Positions 42,601 to 55,700 of a stretch of DNA of 64,000 bases are shown here, piece by piece; the first letter of the stretch is position 1, and every line of letters begins with the position of its first letter. The DNA comes from Opisthocomus hoazin (lineage: Eukaryota; Chordata; Aves; Opisthocomiformes; Opisthocomidae), in contig NC_134428.1 of NCBI RefSeq assembly GCF_030867145.1, positions 9,734,001 through 9,798,000 of the forward strand. The letters run 5' to 3'. The position numbers were made by a program, and so were the translations under genes. The notes beneath the pieces were generated by a model. It was not told the DNA's origin. It did not search any database and saw only the letters and a program-made list of their open reading frames with translations.

Positions 42601-45000
42601 GCTATAATTAACTATCAGCATATCATCAGTGTGAATTACGTGATTATTATCATCATTATTCTTCATTGTGAATTACAAATACTATCATCCAGTGTGTGGT
42701 AAAACAAATGCATTTAAATAACTACAGATAACACAACATGATATGTATGCCACATTTGTCAAAGACTGGCTTAGTAGTCTGACTGGTTAACTAGCAGCCA
42801 TCTTTTGATGATGACATCTGTTAGACCTAGCCAAATATCAGTCAGTTTGATCTCTGTTCCAGTTTAAATTGGAAATCTGTATGAAGGCTGTAGTAATGTG
42901 TTTGTTGAGCAGCTACTTTTATATTTTGCATTCCAAAAAGTAGTTTCCTAATTCAATGCTATATACTAGTGAGGTGCAACTAGTGAGGCAACTTGTGATA
43001 ATAATCGAGAGCAAATACAAACAACAGGAGTAAGGCATAGAAGATGCTAACTGAAGAGGGAGCAGGGGAGAATATTTTATTTCTGACAGGTAGTCAGTAG
43101 TTACAAAACGAAAAGCAAACGGCAGTGTAAACAGTTCTTTAAGGCCTTGTTCTGCTACTAGAATGGAGTTTGGGTTATTTTAAGGATGCCTATTGCCTGT
43201 GAAGTAAAAACACAGAGAAGACAAGACATATTGGTCTTAAAACACCACAATTTCCCTGGAGCTTACCTTGCTGAAAAGCTCACTTTTTCTGTGTTTGTAC
43301 TTCAGCACAATCCATATACATTATTTTTTCTAAAGTAAAAAACTGTGAAGACAAGTGATCCGAAAGAACAGGTTTGAGAGATGAATATTAGGTGACTGCC
43401 TCAGGACCAACGGACAGACAGCCTGACTGACCCTAAAATATTTGGTAGCTGTATAGCTTCTGTCTGATTTCATGCATTGAAAGATTCCTCTGCTTATGAT
43501 AAATACAATCTTTCTTTGGAAGGAATGGAACCTGAAGATGTGCTAGCCAAGAGAAAAAATGATCTGCAGTGACTGGACAGCTTATGCCTCCTGCCAAGCT
43601 GCTCACTGATGACTCCTGCGCTGGTATTAAGTCCTTTGCTTCCTAGTAAAGACAACTAAATTTCACCTACGTGTCAATCATGGGAGGAAGAGCATGGAGC
43701 TGTTTTAGTATAAGAAAAGGAAGAATGAACAGAAGAAGATAAGCCTGCTAAAGGCCAGCTCATACCAGCTCTCACTATATCACTAGCCAAGTGAAAGAGC
43801 CAACTGACCGAATTAAGAGGTAAGCAATACCTGTTCAGTAGGGTTTTGGTACACCTTCCGGGAGTACAAACTGGGAGGTGGTTACAACCCGGAGCTGACT
43901 TGCTCCTTGTCCATGACAGTGTCCCAAGTTTGACTGTGTGGGTCTGGAGCTTGTTCCTCACCCTGCTATTAAGAATGCTCTGGATTTGGTAGCTAAGTTT
44001 GGGGGCTAAATCCTCCCTCTGAGGAAAAGGTGGAAAGATATTTGGCTAAGTTCTTGTTGAGAAGGTTGTGTTAGTGCTGCTTTTACTACCCTGTGTTATT
44101 GATGACTGTATGGCAATTTGAGACTTTTTTTTTATTATTTCAAATCTTTGTAAAGTGTTTGTAAGGTTATTTGTATCTGTAATTAACATTAACCTAATTC
44201 TAAACTCTAACCACAGAGGGAGATTTGTTTCTTTACGACCATTTTTTAACCCTGGTTTTGCTACTATGATTTACCTGAGAACAGCAAAGATGTCCTCAAT
44301 TCCTACGCTTTGCAAAGTGCACAGAACTCCTCTGAAGCATGATTCAAAATTACAGATGATTAAGATAGTGGGAGCACACAATAACTTGTCAAATACCTGG
44401 TGTGAAAAAATTGATCTTATAAAACAGAATGACTGTATCCTGTTGTATAGTAAACAGCTTGAAGTGAAAGGCAGGTCACGTGCTTCTCATTTGGCATATA
44501 GATGTTGCATTGCTCTCTCGATATCAGAACATACAGTGCAGTGGAGCACTCTGGACTGAAGCATGCTTCATATGCCACGTACTCAAGGAGTTTAGGGTAT
44601 TTTTCCTCCTATTATTCTCTGCTAAAATCCAATTGGTCCGATCATTAAGAGCCTGCTTCTAATTTCCAGGCACAGTTCATTAATGTCCAGCCTACACTCT
44701 TTGTGCTGTGCCTGCCATGTCTTTTAGATTAAATAGTTCCCCAAACCAGTGCAGAAGTAGGAACTGGAAATCAGGATTGCCTTTGGGATGCGTGGAGCCA
44801 TCCTAGACTAGTTCATGCCTTTCTAATAGAGGTGGATGATATTTGCCCTACGTTGAATACCAGCACCCATCTAATTATTAAGAGCTGTTCAAGCCACCTC
44901 ATCCTTGCCTGCTGCGCAGGGACGTGTGTTACGCACCTTTACTAATGAATCACACTAGCTGATACATTTCCCCCCTACACACTTGTTTCCTTGACTCAAA
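39620..45000. other. Non-coding stretch, no gene recognised
   Basis: AT-rich, without a recognisable gene or repeat. A homeodomain-site-like AT-rich segment at 42600-42720 (ataattaac, tgattattatcatcattatt) might be a conserved non-coding element, but this cannot be judged from one sequence. Confidence 0.4.
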
Positions 45001-46314
45001 TGTGTAAGTAATTGCACTTTGAATGAAAAGTGGTGTAATGATGCTGTGCTATCAAGAAATCCCTCTCTGTTTTCCCTGTCAGGACTGCTGAGGGAGTGCT
45101 CAGTCCCTGCAGCCACCCAGAGCTGCGTCTGAGTACACGGGGGACCAGCCGCCGGCAAGGCAGAGGCAGGAGAGCCCCTCAGCTCCAGGCCCCGACCTGC
45201 CCTCCTCTCAACAGCAAGGGGCCCTGTGCTGCCCGACCCAACAGCGGTGGCCTTGGGGAGGGTGCCCAGCCCTGCCGCCGTCCTGGGAAGCAGCCGCCAA
45301 CGGCCACCCCGCACCCAGACAGAGGGACCAAGGTAGGCACCTGTGCTGGGGGTGGTTAACTGGTCGGCAGTAGTTGTACTGGGGAAAGGGAGAAGGGGAG
45401 GCAGACAGCTTGGAGCTGAGGGGGAACCTCTTTTGTCTCCCAGCAGCCGGTGAAAAAAGCAGCAGGCAAAATCGCGTTTCCTGACTGCGATAGCTGGGGA
45501 GATGCACGCCGACGTGGACGGTCCCCCAGCCCCACGATCTGGTGGCAGCCAGCCTCACGACTGTGGGCCCTCGCTGTCACGCGTCTCCCACGGGCCGTGC
45601 ATGTCTGGTTGGGAACGGGAGGGAGAGGGGGAAAGGACGAGGGGGTGACGCGGGAGTGCTGAACTTCTGCGGGGCGCCCAGCTGCAGTCCCAGGCCATGG
45701 GGCTGGGGGGTTGGATGGTGCTCCCCCTCAGCCTCCTCCACCTTGGAAAAACCAGTCAGTTTTTCCACACAAAGCAAGAGAGAAGAGATTTCCAGGAATA
45801 AAATGAATGTTTTAAGCGAGAGATGTCATCAGTCCCATCACTGTGTGCCTCACAAAGGGGTAAGACCTTGTGTGGGCAGAGAGGTGAGGTGCTGTGGAAG
45901 ACGACCACGTGGGTGACACGGGGAGCTGGCTGCCTCGCATTGTGTGACCTCTCCCCGATGCCCGCTCTCGCATCAACTGCTCTGTGTTACAGGACTGCTG
46001 TTTATTTTTCCTCGTGGAAATAACCCCTGCCAAAATCTGTCTGCGGCCGTTTCACCGGCAGTTTCGTCCGTGACGGGGGTTGGCTGAAAGAGCGCGTACC
46101 TCCCCCGGTGTCATCCTCACCTGTGTGACGGTGCCAGCGCGCGCCTTGGCCGGTGCCCGGAGCCCGGCGCCGTGACAGCTCCGCGGGGAGCGCCAAAAGA
46201 ACGAAGCACAAAGCAGCGAAGCCCTCCTCGCTGAGCGGCACTGGGACGCACCGGGTCCGGCTCTGCCCCCTGGGACCCCGGGCGGGGCGGGGCTCCCCGG
46301 GAGGGGGGCGGGGC

Positions 46315-46390
46315 TTCCCGGCGAGGGGGCAGCAGCGCCGCCCGCCAGCCCGGCCCGGCCGCAGCGGCCGCCCAGCGCGTCGGGGCCGAG
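46315..46390 (+). other. Putative non-coding first exon
   Basis: GC-rich sequence downstream of the GC boxes, ending GCCGAG and followed by the consensus donor GTGAGC at 46391. The start is not defined; I set it just after the GC boxes. It has no ATG followed by a credible coding frame, so it would be 5' untranslated. Confidence 0.4.
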
Positions 46391-46468
46391 GTGAGCGGGG
46401 CGCCGGGCCGGGGGTGCGGGCCGCTGCGTGGGCGGCCGGGAGCGGGGCGGGAAGGGCCCGGGCAGCCC

Positions 46469-46503
46469 GGGGGTAGGGTAGGGTAGGGCAGGGCCGGGCA
46501 GGG
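46469..46503 (+). promoter_or_regulatory. G-quadruplex tract (seven G runs)
   Basis: Seven runs of at least three G, each separated by exactly two bases (TA, TA, TA, CA, CC, CA), about 80 bp after the putative first exon donor. It is part of a GGGTA/GGGCA pentanucleotide repeat. Short loops favour a very stable parallel quadruplex in DNA on the + strand, and in nascent RNA if the intron is transcribed. Confidence 0.75.
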
Positions 46504-46622
46504 CAGCCGGCCGGGTGTGCTGCTCCTCAGCTTCTCAGCCTCTACCGCCCTGGCGGCGTTAGGGCCAGGCTGCTTGCTTGCTTTCTCTTTTTAACACTTC
46601 TCCTTTTTATTCTGCGTTTCAG

Positions 46623-46730
46623 AACTGAGGATGTGTCGTTGTTACACTCAGAATAGCTGATCTTAGAAATCTCGCGGAAGACGAAGCGTGCTAACTAAGA
46701 GCTTGCTCTCACTAGGAAGGAGGAGGGGGA
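46623..46730 (+). other. Possible alternative 5' exon start
   Basis: A very good acceptor (pyrimidine tract 46578-46620 followed by CAG at 46620-46622) begins possible exon sequence 230 bp after the putative first exon. No donor stands out, and the sequence has no coding signature. The end is arbitrary. Confidence 0.2.
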
Positions 46731-46739
46731 GCAGCGCCG

Positions 46740-49700
46740 GCTGCTTGGAGGGGGCTGCGGAGCTTCCCCCCGAGCCTTGCTGGAGAGCCCGCGGCTGCGG
46801 CCAGCGCCTCTGCTCGTTAAACCTGGGGAAACCAGCCCTGGTTTCGTCTTCCCTTTGCGCCTTGAGTGTGCGCGCGTGTTGCTTCTTGCCCTGGCAGAAG
46901 AGTTTTTGGATCTGTGCCTCTGAATCTGGCTTTTCGGGAGGGGATCTGAAGTTCTTTTCTGGCACTGTGTTTGCTGGAACTGCCGGTGCTGCTGAGAAGC
47001 GCTTGCAAAACCCTCTGTGGTGCCAGATTTGGTTTCTTGGAGCGTCTGGGGAAGTTTTAAGGCTGCTCTGACGTGACCCTCCTGGCCATTATTTTTTGTG
47101 AGGTTGAGAGGCGGGTTTTTTGACTGATGTTCTTAACCTTCACCTTCTGATTATTATATTACATTTGGCAAACATGTCTTATTTCCTTCTGTTGATTATT
47201 AATAATGGAAGATAGCAAGTCCCGTGAACATAGCTGCAGGGGGCTTGCACTTTCACAAATGCAGTTGAGTGTCTCGTTAAATCTAAAGATGCTTAACTAA
47301 TATGTAGTGAGGATAATTTTTTTTTAAAAAAAGCATGCCTATATGAAGACTTTGTGTGTTTATGGAAGAAAACTCTGTGTGCCAAAGAAACTGCCGGGAA
47401 GACGGGACTGTTCTCTGGCAGTGGATATATTTTCACGAGGTGCGTGGGGGTGTAAAAGGAGAGAAAGCCCGTTTCTCGCGAGTGGCCCTTTGCAGGGGCA
47501 GAGCTGAGTCCGGAGCTCATCCCGCAGCCCTGTGTGCGTCGTGACACCACGTGTGACGCGACTGACGTGCAGCTGCGCTGCCTGTCTGTCCCCCCGTGTC
47601 CCGTGCACGTGCTTCTCGACACGGCTACCCTCCCCACTGCCCTGAGCTTCTGCCCCTGTGGTTTGCCCACGGGTGTAAGCATTTTCGCCAGCATCGTCCC
47701 CTCCTTTACTTGCACATGTGTATGCACAGCAACATTTGCATACAAGCAACTTGAAAGTAGCCAGACAAGGCCAGGTGATGCTGACTTCTGTCTTCTCTTA
47801 TGACTGTTGCTTTTTGGGTAGTGGTGTGATTTTGGTGAATCCAGTCTTTAGATGCACTTCAATAATTAAACATACCATGAAGATGGATGCATCTACTGCT
47901 AGGAAAGCTCCCTGGCAGCAACCTGCCAGACCGCGTTTGTAGTGCACGACACGAAATGTGATTCTCTGGGTGAAATGTGTAGGGGGTTGTTTCCAGGTGA
48001 TAGGACCAGTAGTGGCCGAGGTTGTTCTTGGTGCTAAGCCTGGCAGTGGCAGAAGTCAAGAAATCCTTGCCCTGTTTCCGTTTCCCCATCAGCAGGCTGT
48101 GGGGCACAGGAGCGAATGGGACCTGCTGGTGGTGGCTAGGGTGGCTTCAGGGTGAAAGCTGTTGCAGGTTTCACCTTTTTGTCTGTATTTGTCTCAAGTG
48201 CTATCAGGAACCGTTTTTGGATCACTGCCCCTGCAGTTGACTTGGCAGGGGTTGGTCGCAACTGCTTGAAACCTGGAGGAAGACTGATGGGGGTTGTCAT
48301 TTGCAAAATGTAATGAAGTTGTAACTGTTCAGGTCTCTGTTGATAAACATGCTGGGTGTTGGTGGTGAGAGTTGACGGTTAATCTGTCCCTCATCTGGGA
48401 GGCTTCTGACAGAGACGAAGGAGAGGAATTGAGTTTGAAAAGTGCAAAACCCCTTGACTTCCGCCGCAGAGCAGGGGAGGGGAGCGCCTCGGTGCGAGCG
48501 GGGGTCGCACCCCATCCCTGGGACTGGGAGCTGCTTTCTCGGGGGGCCGGTGGACCACGGGGCTGGGAGCAGCAGTCTGCGCAGCTGAGGGCTGGCAGTC
48601 TTCGAGCAGGAAAAAAGGAATGAAATGGTGTGCGTTTGGGGTCTTTTCTTCTCTTTTCTGCACAGAAAAGAACAACAAAGCTCAAACCCTGCTTTTTGCA
48701 ACAGGTTGATGTGGAGAACCAAAGAGAAACAGCTGAACGACTGCGTGGAGAAAGGAGCAATGGGGAGTGATGATTTGGGGGTGTGTAGTGCGTCGCTCCC
48801 CCGCATAGCTCGGATAAAATGAAAAATAGAAAGCATTCGTCTGACTAACGGCTTTCTCTTTTCTCTCCGGGCAGGGCAGAGACAGTTGTTTTGCTTTCTG
48901 CTGTCTCAGTCGGAGAGTGTCTTTCCCTTGTGCCCGAGGCAGCCCCTGCGCAGATCAGTGGTCGTCGTTTCCCCTGCCTCCCGTGCTGGTCTCTGCTCGT
49001 CTCTGCTCTTCGCTGCCTGTCGGGGGGCCACTCGGAGCCTGGGTGAAGCAGCTGTAGCCTTGCGCTGCGCTCTGCTCTTTCTGTTCTGTAATTTGGTTTC
49101 CCTGAGCTGACCTCTGCTAGCCAGGTAGCGGTTTCAGGATTTTTCTTTGTGCCTGTTCTCCTTTTTCGTGACCGGCGCGTGGATGTGGCTTGCGTGGTGT
49201 AGCCCCCGCTGTCAGGACGAGCACCGAACGGGGCAGTGGCGGGTGTCTGCGCGGCTAACGAAGGCAGCGCTGCGTGCCTGGCGTTGAGCTCTGCCTCTTG
49301 CAACGCTGCTGCTTGCACATCTCCCCTTGCGGAGAGCAAACAGCTGCCTCCTGGTTTTTGTAAACGGGCACGAGCGAGATCGCTTTGGGGGAAGACTTTG
49401 ATTTTTTTCCCCTCAGCTAGTTACTAAGAGCGAAAAGCCATAGAGGAGCGGAAGATGCAGAGATGGGGACGGCCGTGTCACGGGGTGGCACCTCTGAGCG
49501 CTGTCCCCGCCTCGGTGCAGCTGTGGGGTGCTGGGGAGAGGAGCCGGACCGACGCTCGCTTTGGCTCTGCGTGGTGCAGAAAGATGCTTGCTTAGCTCTG
49601 CTCCCTGCCGTTTTTGGGGCACGCGGAGTACGTTGAAGTGGCACTGCTGTTGTGTGCTGTCCCCCAGGGAAACTGTGAAACGCCGTGCGAGTCAAGCCGC

Positions 49701-52700
49701 ATCTTCCCAGGCCTGGCCGTGTGGGTGAATGGGGCGGGGGTTCTGTCCTGGGACCGTGACCCCGCACTAACGGCCAGGGCACCCATGGCCTGGAAACCCC
49801 CCTCCTTCTTCGGTAACATCACGTTTCGTTTCAGCGGTGCCTCCGGTGTCACAGCCTTGCTGTCTGATTTCACAGGTTTGCTGGTTCACAGGTCTGAGGC
49901 TGTTGCACAGCTGCTTTTTTCACTGGGTCGATTTAAAACACAGATAATGAAGTAACCTAAGAAATCCTTTTTAAATAATGATTGAATATCTTGGGGGTAA
50001 TGACACTCACATTAAGAGGTTGCTGCATTATTAATGCAATTTGGAAACTGAATAGTAGCCTAAAGGAAGCAAATGTTAAGTTTTTGACCCATTATCCACG
50101 GTGTGAGTGTTAGGCTCTGCAGGCTTATCTGACACCTGCCTGGAATTCTGCGTTTCTCCAGGGAGGAGCTGAAGGTGGTGTGGAGGTCTTGACAGATGTT
50201 TAAATACTAGAGTGTTTCAAGGACAGCAAATGTGAATTTGGCCTTTGGGTTCTTGCCAGGCTGTTTGGGTAATAATTCTGTTTGGTGCCCTGTGACCACA
50301 CATTTCACCTAGCAACGGGGTCGAGGAAGGTGAGCTTGTGGTTGAGCTGCAGCCTCCTTTAGAAGGGTGATCGTATAGCGGAGGGGTAAAGGCATGGAGG
50401 AGACAAAATAACCTGCAGTTAAATCCCTGGGTGGCTTTCCACCGAGAACAGCACTGCAGGGCAGGGCTTTATTACAGTTTTCTGGAAAAGATGCGTAAGT
50501 GTGTGTGTGCTGTGTTCCTTACCCCGATGGCTCCGTGCCTGATCTGATCACAGACTGTTTTGTGAGGGGAAAGGAGAGCAGAGGACTTTGACCTGATGGT
50601 TCCTCTTGAATATTAAACCATGCTGGTCCTTTGGCATGCCTCGTGAGCAGAGTATGGCTTCAGAAGCGGCAGGGCGTTAAGAGCTAAGGCTGACCCCAAG
50701 ACAAAAAGCAAAGCACGTGTTGGTGCCTTGAGCGGGAGCTCAACATTTAACCTTGCCTGTCCAGTTGGGGAGGAATTTTCTTTTTATGTTAGTACTCATC
50801 TACTGTTTGATTCGTTTACACTGCGCAGCCAGTCGGGTTGACCAAGGCACTCTAGCGATAGGGACTATATTGTTTTATGAGCTCCTGCCTTCTCGGTGAT
50901 TTTTGGTTGGTGGATTTCTCTTCATGGTATGATTTCAGAAGGCTGGTCATAGGCATTTGCTGATTTTCAGTTACATCAGTTATTTGATTAAAGTAAACCA
51001 CAGTCATGATTGCAGCCTCTGGACAATTACTTAAAAGAGTAATTGAAACCACCAAAAAGCAACCTAAAATAATTTCCTGTTTACCAAACTTACACCTGTT
51101 ACTGAGGTGCGAGTAAATGATTTGGATTTTTTCACCCAGCTCAGCAAGGCAGTGCCTGTCTGTGCAGCGGCGGGTCCGGACCAGGAGCTCTGCTGGCAGC
51201 AGCCAGGAAGGGCAGAGCTTACTCGGCTGTGTCAATTGTGACTCGATTTCCTCCAATATTTGGAGAAAATCTAGCAATGGGGATTATGACATGTGGTGAC
51301 AGCCTTTTCATAGAGCCTCTTTGTGATGGAGACTGGTAGGAGGAGTTCTGAAAGTACTTCAAAGTATTTCACGTGGTGGGTTTTTCATCTTACTGGTAGG
51401 GGAGAGAGTAAATAGAGTGAATATTTGTATTCACTTTCTGCTTTATGGTGTTATGGAAAATGTATCTGAAAAGTAGTCTTACAGAAGTCTCAGTTTCTGA
51501 ATAAACATGCGCTTTGTTTCCATGCAGAAAGGCTGCTTTTCCCTGTCCCAGGAACTCTGGCAGAGTCCTAAAGATTGTTCTCATGGATGTTCAGAACAGA
51601 TGTTCTAGAGGATAAAAAATGTATATTTACATACGTACCTGTGCAGCTCCACTGTCTTCTGATAGGTTACTTTTTTTAAATTTTGTTTTCACTTTTCGCT
51701 CGCCAGTACCGGGTTTAGGCAAGAAAGGCCTCTCTCCCCTCTCTCCCTGGGAACAAGCGATGTGCTGCAGTGTCTTTTATCCACCGTGGCAGGGACGTCG
51801 GGAAAGGAGGTCACTGCTGGAGCCAGGCCAGGCTGGATCCGGCCGAGCTGTGGCACAGGCACTGCCAGCAGCATCCCGGGGCCACGGTGTCAGCATGCTG
51901 CTGCCTGCACCATCAGATTTTCACATGCTGACCTTTCCCACCCTGCTGTCCCTCAGGCTTTTCATGTAAACAAACCCCTCTTGAAAATCGTCCCAGAGGA
52001 ATAAAGTGGGAAACAAGAGTAGTGCAGAGCTGCCGTGGCATTTGTACCAGCCCCTGGGCAGAAAAGTGGTTTTGCTGGACGCTGGCTAGGCTGCTGTGAC
52101 TGGGGTCCGGGACCCGATCTGAATTTGTTCTTGAACAGCTTAGTGTGGCTGGGCAGCAGCGGTGCCTCTTCCCTGGCTCGGATCCTGAGGGTGAACTCTC
52201 TCTGGGAGCCCACCGACATGCAGCTGTGCAGCCCGGGATCTCCTGGCCACCAAGACCAGGGTGAACACACCAGATGTGCATGCACCTGGTTTCCCAGCCC
52301 CGTGACACAACTTGTTCTGCACTGGCAGCTTGCTCCTGAGGCAGGCAGACGTGCAAGCTTATCTGAGGAGTCTTAGATGTGCAACACCAGCTTTGGTCCA
52401 AAACATTGGTCTAGATAAAAATAACAAAGGCATGGTTACACGTATCCCTGCCTTTGTTTTCTCGCTGAGCTCGAATCTCTCTTGGTTGTGGGTCTGTTCC
52501 AGCTTCGTGTCACTCCTGTACAGGCCCTTTGTGCGCTGTGTTACGCCCTCGCGGGCAGGACTGCACCCCAGTGCTGTGTGTGTGGGGCTGCTGTAGGAAG
52601 GAGCACCCCAGCAGCCCTTCCCTCCCGGCTGCAAGCGGGACGCCTGCCTGCTTTTGGCAGGAGAGTCTGTGGGTCGCAGCTCGCAGGGTCCGGTGTTGGC

Positions 52701-55700
52701 TGCGAGCCTTGGACATATGAAGAAGCTTCCCCCGAGAGCCCTGCGGGAGAGGGTGCGTTGAAGGTGGATCCCCATCCCTGGCGTGTTCTGCGGTGTGTGC
52801 GTGGGGCTCGTTCCCAGCTGGGCTGCTCGGGGGGTGCATAGTGGGCAGAACCCAGCTTGCATTCGGGTTTCGTCCATCCTAGTCAAGGCTGCCAGCTGGC
52901 TGTCGGAGCCCCTGTTCGCCCACACCCTGCCCTCGGTGCATACGGTTTGCTAGGTTTGGCTGTTTTCGTGGCTCCTCGCCCCAGGCCTGGTGCAGGAGGC
53001 CTGGAGCTAGTCGATAGGTCTGGTTACCCTGGTGTTCTGCTGGTGTGTGGCTGTGAGCACGGGGGAGGCTGCTGCCAGCTCCCAGAGAGCAAATCTGGAG
53101 AATGTTGGCTTCTTAAAGTCGCGTAACCGAACAGGTGAATTGAATCAAAATAATCTGTCATAAAGATGCTCACCGCCATTGCTGTGTGTGGTGGCTGCTC
53201 TGCTTGTGTGTCCCGTTCCCGCTGAGTTTGCAGTTGAAGTAGATACAGCTGTTTTGGGGTGGTGACTGCTGTCCTACAATGCTCAGTATGATTTTCTATT
53301 AAACATGTGCTTCTATATTGATTTTTAGCTTTATACCTGAAGAACACAGATGCCTTAAGATGCATCTGCTTTTTTTCAGCTGTAACAGCTGATTTTTACC
53401 TTCCCTGAGAAGCTTACGTTGCCTGTTCCCTTGCTTTGGTCTGTGTTGGCTTTTGAGCATTGATTCGGTAGGCATAAATAACAGCGACAGCCTCTGTGAT
53501 TCTGCACAGCTCTGTCCTGTTCTGTACACTTCCAGCACATCGCTGGAGCCACGGCTCTCCAAATCACAGCCTGGTAAATAGTTCTGTTGACGTGTAAGTA
53601 GTCACGAAATGCAGCCTCGCGCACGTGCCTGTGCTGGTGCTGCGGTTTTGCAGCCAGGAAAGCACAATACGATTCCTTTTGCCATTCAGCTGGCTCTGAA
53701 CGCAGAAAGTGGATGTGCTGAGCAGGAAAGACTAGTTTGTGCACACGTGGTAACTGGGGAAAGCAATCAGACTCCCCGCAGGTCCATTTTCTGGTTAGTC
53801 AGCTAAGATTGGTGTGTTGCCTACAGTAGACTTGCTGGACTGTTGGTATTGTAAGCCAGTTTTGAGACTAAAAAGAATTTTTGTTCCAGGAAGCGTAAAG
53901 TGTAGCATCAGTGATGTTTTCCAAACTGGAAAATAAACAGGCCAAGAGGATGTGGTGGAGGGTTTGTGTAGCGTGCGATTTCCAGAGGGTTCGGGGTGTT
54001 TACCGAAGTGCCTGCCGTCCCTGAAGCAGTTCTGGAGGCTGTGAGCTGCGGGTGCGTGCCTTGGCAGTTGCTGTTCATGCAGTCACAGGTTTGGTTACAC
54101 CGTGTAGGGATGAGCTGTCTGTCGGTGCAGGAGACCACGCAGATCTGGCTAAAGCAGCAGCTCGCAGTGGGGACAGCTGTGCTGCCCAGTCTGAGCGAAG
54201 GAGAGGTCTGGTGAGATGTGAGGTAACATGGAAATGTTTCTGTTTTGCAGGTAGGTTGGTGCTGTATGTTTGCTTATGTAGTCTCTGTTTTGCAAGTAGT
54301 TTGGTTATGTAAGAAAAAACAGATTGGTGCAATGTGTGTATTTACGTAGTGCTTGTCCTATAAACTTCAGTTAAACAAATAGAATTTCAGCTGGCGAGTC
54401 AAGAACTACCCATTGATGCTGTAGTGTTGATGAAGCACTTGCCTTCCAGTGGAGCGTCAGTATGGCTTTTGCTTGTGAGCAGCACTCGCGAATGCAGGGC
54501 GCGAAGGTCCATTGCCTCAGTCTCCTCTTCACCGGCTGCAGCATGGAGCGTCTGGCAGGGAGGTGGCTTGGTCGTGGGGCAGGCACCGTGGTAGTGGGTG
54601 TGCTGCGTCCCGCTAGCTGCTGTGGGGCAGGTGTGGAGTGCAGGGACGGGCCCAGCACTAACGAAGCCGTGCCGCAGCCGAGGCGCGGGCTGCGAAGGCT
54701 CAGCACGGCGACCCGCTGGCAGAGAGAGCGAGTGAGCACTACCGCCCTCTGCTAAGCTGGCTGGCGAGAAGTCTGCTTCCAGGGCTCGTTCCTCTCCAGA
54801 GGTACGATCCAGCCTGGATGGGAGCAGGGAACCAAGGCTGGCTGTTGTCAGCCTTACAGCGTGCTGCGGGGCAGGGTTCCGTATCCAAAGGTACGGGCAC
54901 GGCTGGTCCTTGCACACTGCTGCAGAGGAGGTTGTTCCCTCCGCTTCAGAGACGAGGACGCTGAGGGGGTTCTCTGGGTCGCAAGCACAGGCTTGCGTAC
55001 AGCATGGTGAGATACACTGTAAATTGGGTTGAGAAATACGGTAGAGGGAAGAAGAAAAAAAATGCAATTGTTAAATGAGACAGTGATCTGTAAAAATATA
55101 TATATATATATATGAACTTTCTCCATTAAAATTTAGGTGTGTCATCTTATTTCCTGTCTTAAGTGTGTGTGTCTAAAAACGTTCCCGTTTATTTGACTCA
55201 ATGGAGCGTGCATTTCTACGCTTCTGAGTGCTCTGTCGATTAGCACAGCCCGAATACGTGTTTCCTCAAGCCACCTTGGTTGGAGTGAGGAAGCCAGATG
55301 CTAACTTTGCATGCGGGTGGAATGTAGTTTTAAAACTTTGCTGCGGTAGAAAAACCTATTGTGGGTGCAGCCGCTTGCGTAGGGAGCAGTCGTGCCGCTG
55401 GAGCCTGGGAAGCAGGATGCAGGTAGGAAACCGGGACAGGGTAGGGCAGGAGGAGGCTTTAATGGAAATCAAGAGCATTTCTGTGTTGCTCAAGAGAAAG
55501 TGAGAATTCTCTTCGTGCTTCTGTCAGATACAGAGGATATTCTGTCTCCTGAAGTATTTCAGTAAATTGTGTATCTGTCGGTCATTAATTGGTATTGATG
55601 CAGGCTCGTAATGACATCTCAATCACAAACCTTTTGTTCAATTGATTTCAGAGAGATCTATTTGAAATATACTCAGGTTATTAGACTAGAGTGCTTAAAA

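Larger units (their letters stand above)
46120..46545 (+). promoter_or_regulatory. CpG-island promoter, probably of CARHSP1
   Basis: A dense CpG island with GC boxes (ggcggggcggggc at 46281-46293; gggggcgggg at 46304-46313). It is TATA-less and typical of a housekeeping promoter. A perfect splice donor at 46391 implies + strand transcription. In mammals the neighbour beyond the USP7 3' end, on the same strand, is CARHSP1 (calcium-regulated heat-stable protein 1, a cold-shock-domain RNA-binding protein). No CARHSP1 coding sequence is visible in the window, so the assignment is inferred from conserved gene order only. An alternative is the promoter of a non-coding RNA. Confidence 0.6.

Noticed and set aside
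45823-46023. ATG followed by Met-Ser-Ser, considered as the CARHSP1 first coding exon
   Set aside because: After Met-Ser-Ser the translation does not resemble the Pro-rich CARHSP1 N-terminus, and it lies upstream of the CpG-island promoter.
46469-46508. GGGTA repeats considered as an interstitial telomere tract
   Set aside because: The unit is a pentamer, not TTAGGG, and it drifts to GGGCA/GGGCC, so it is a local G-rich microsatellite.
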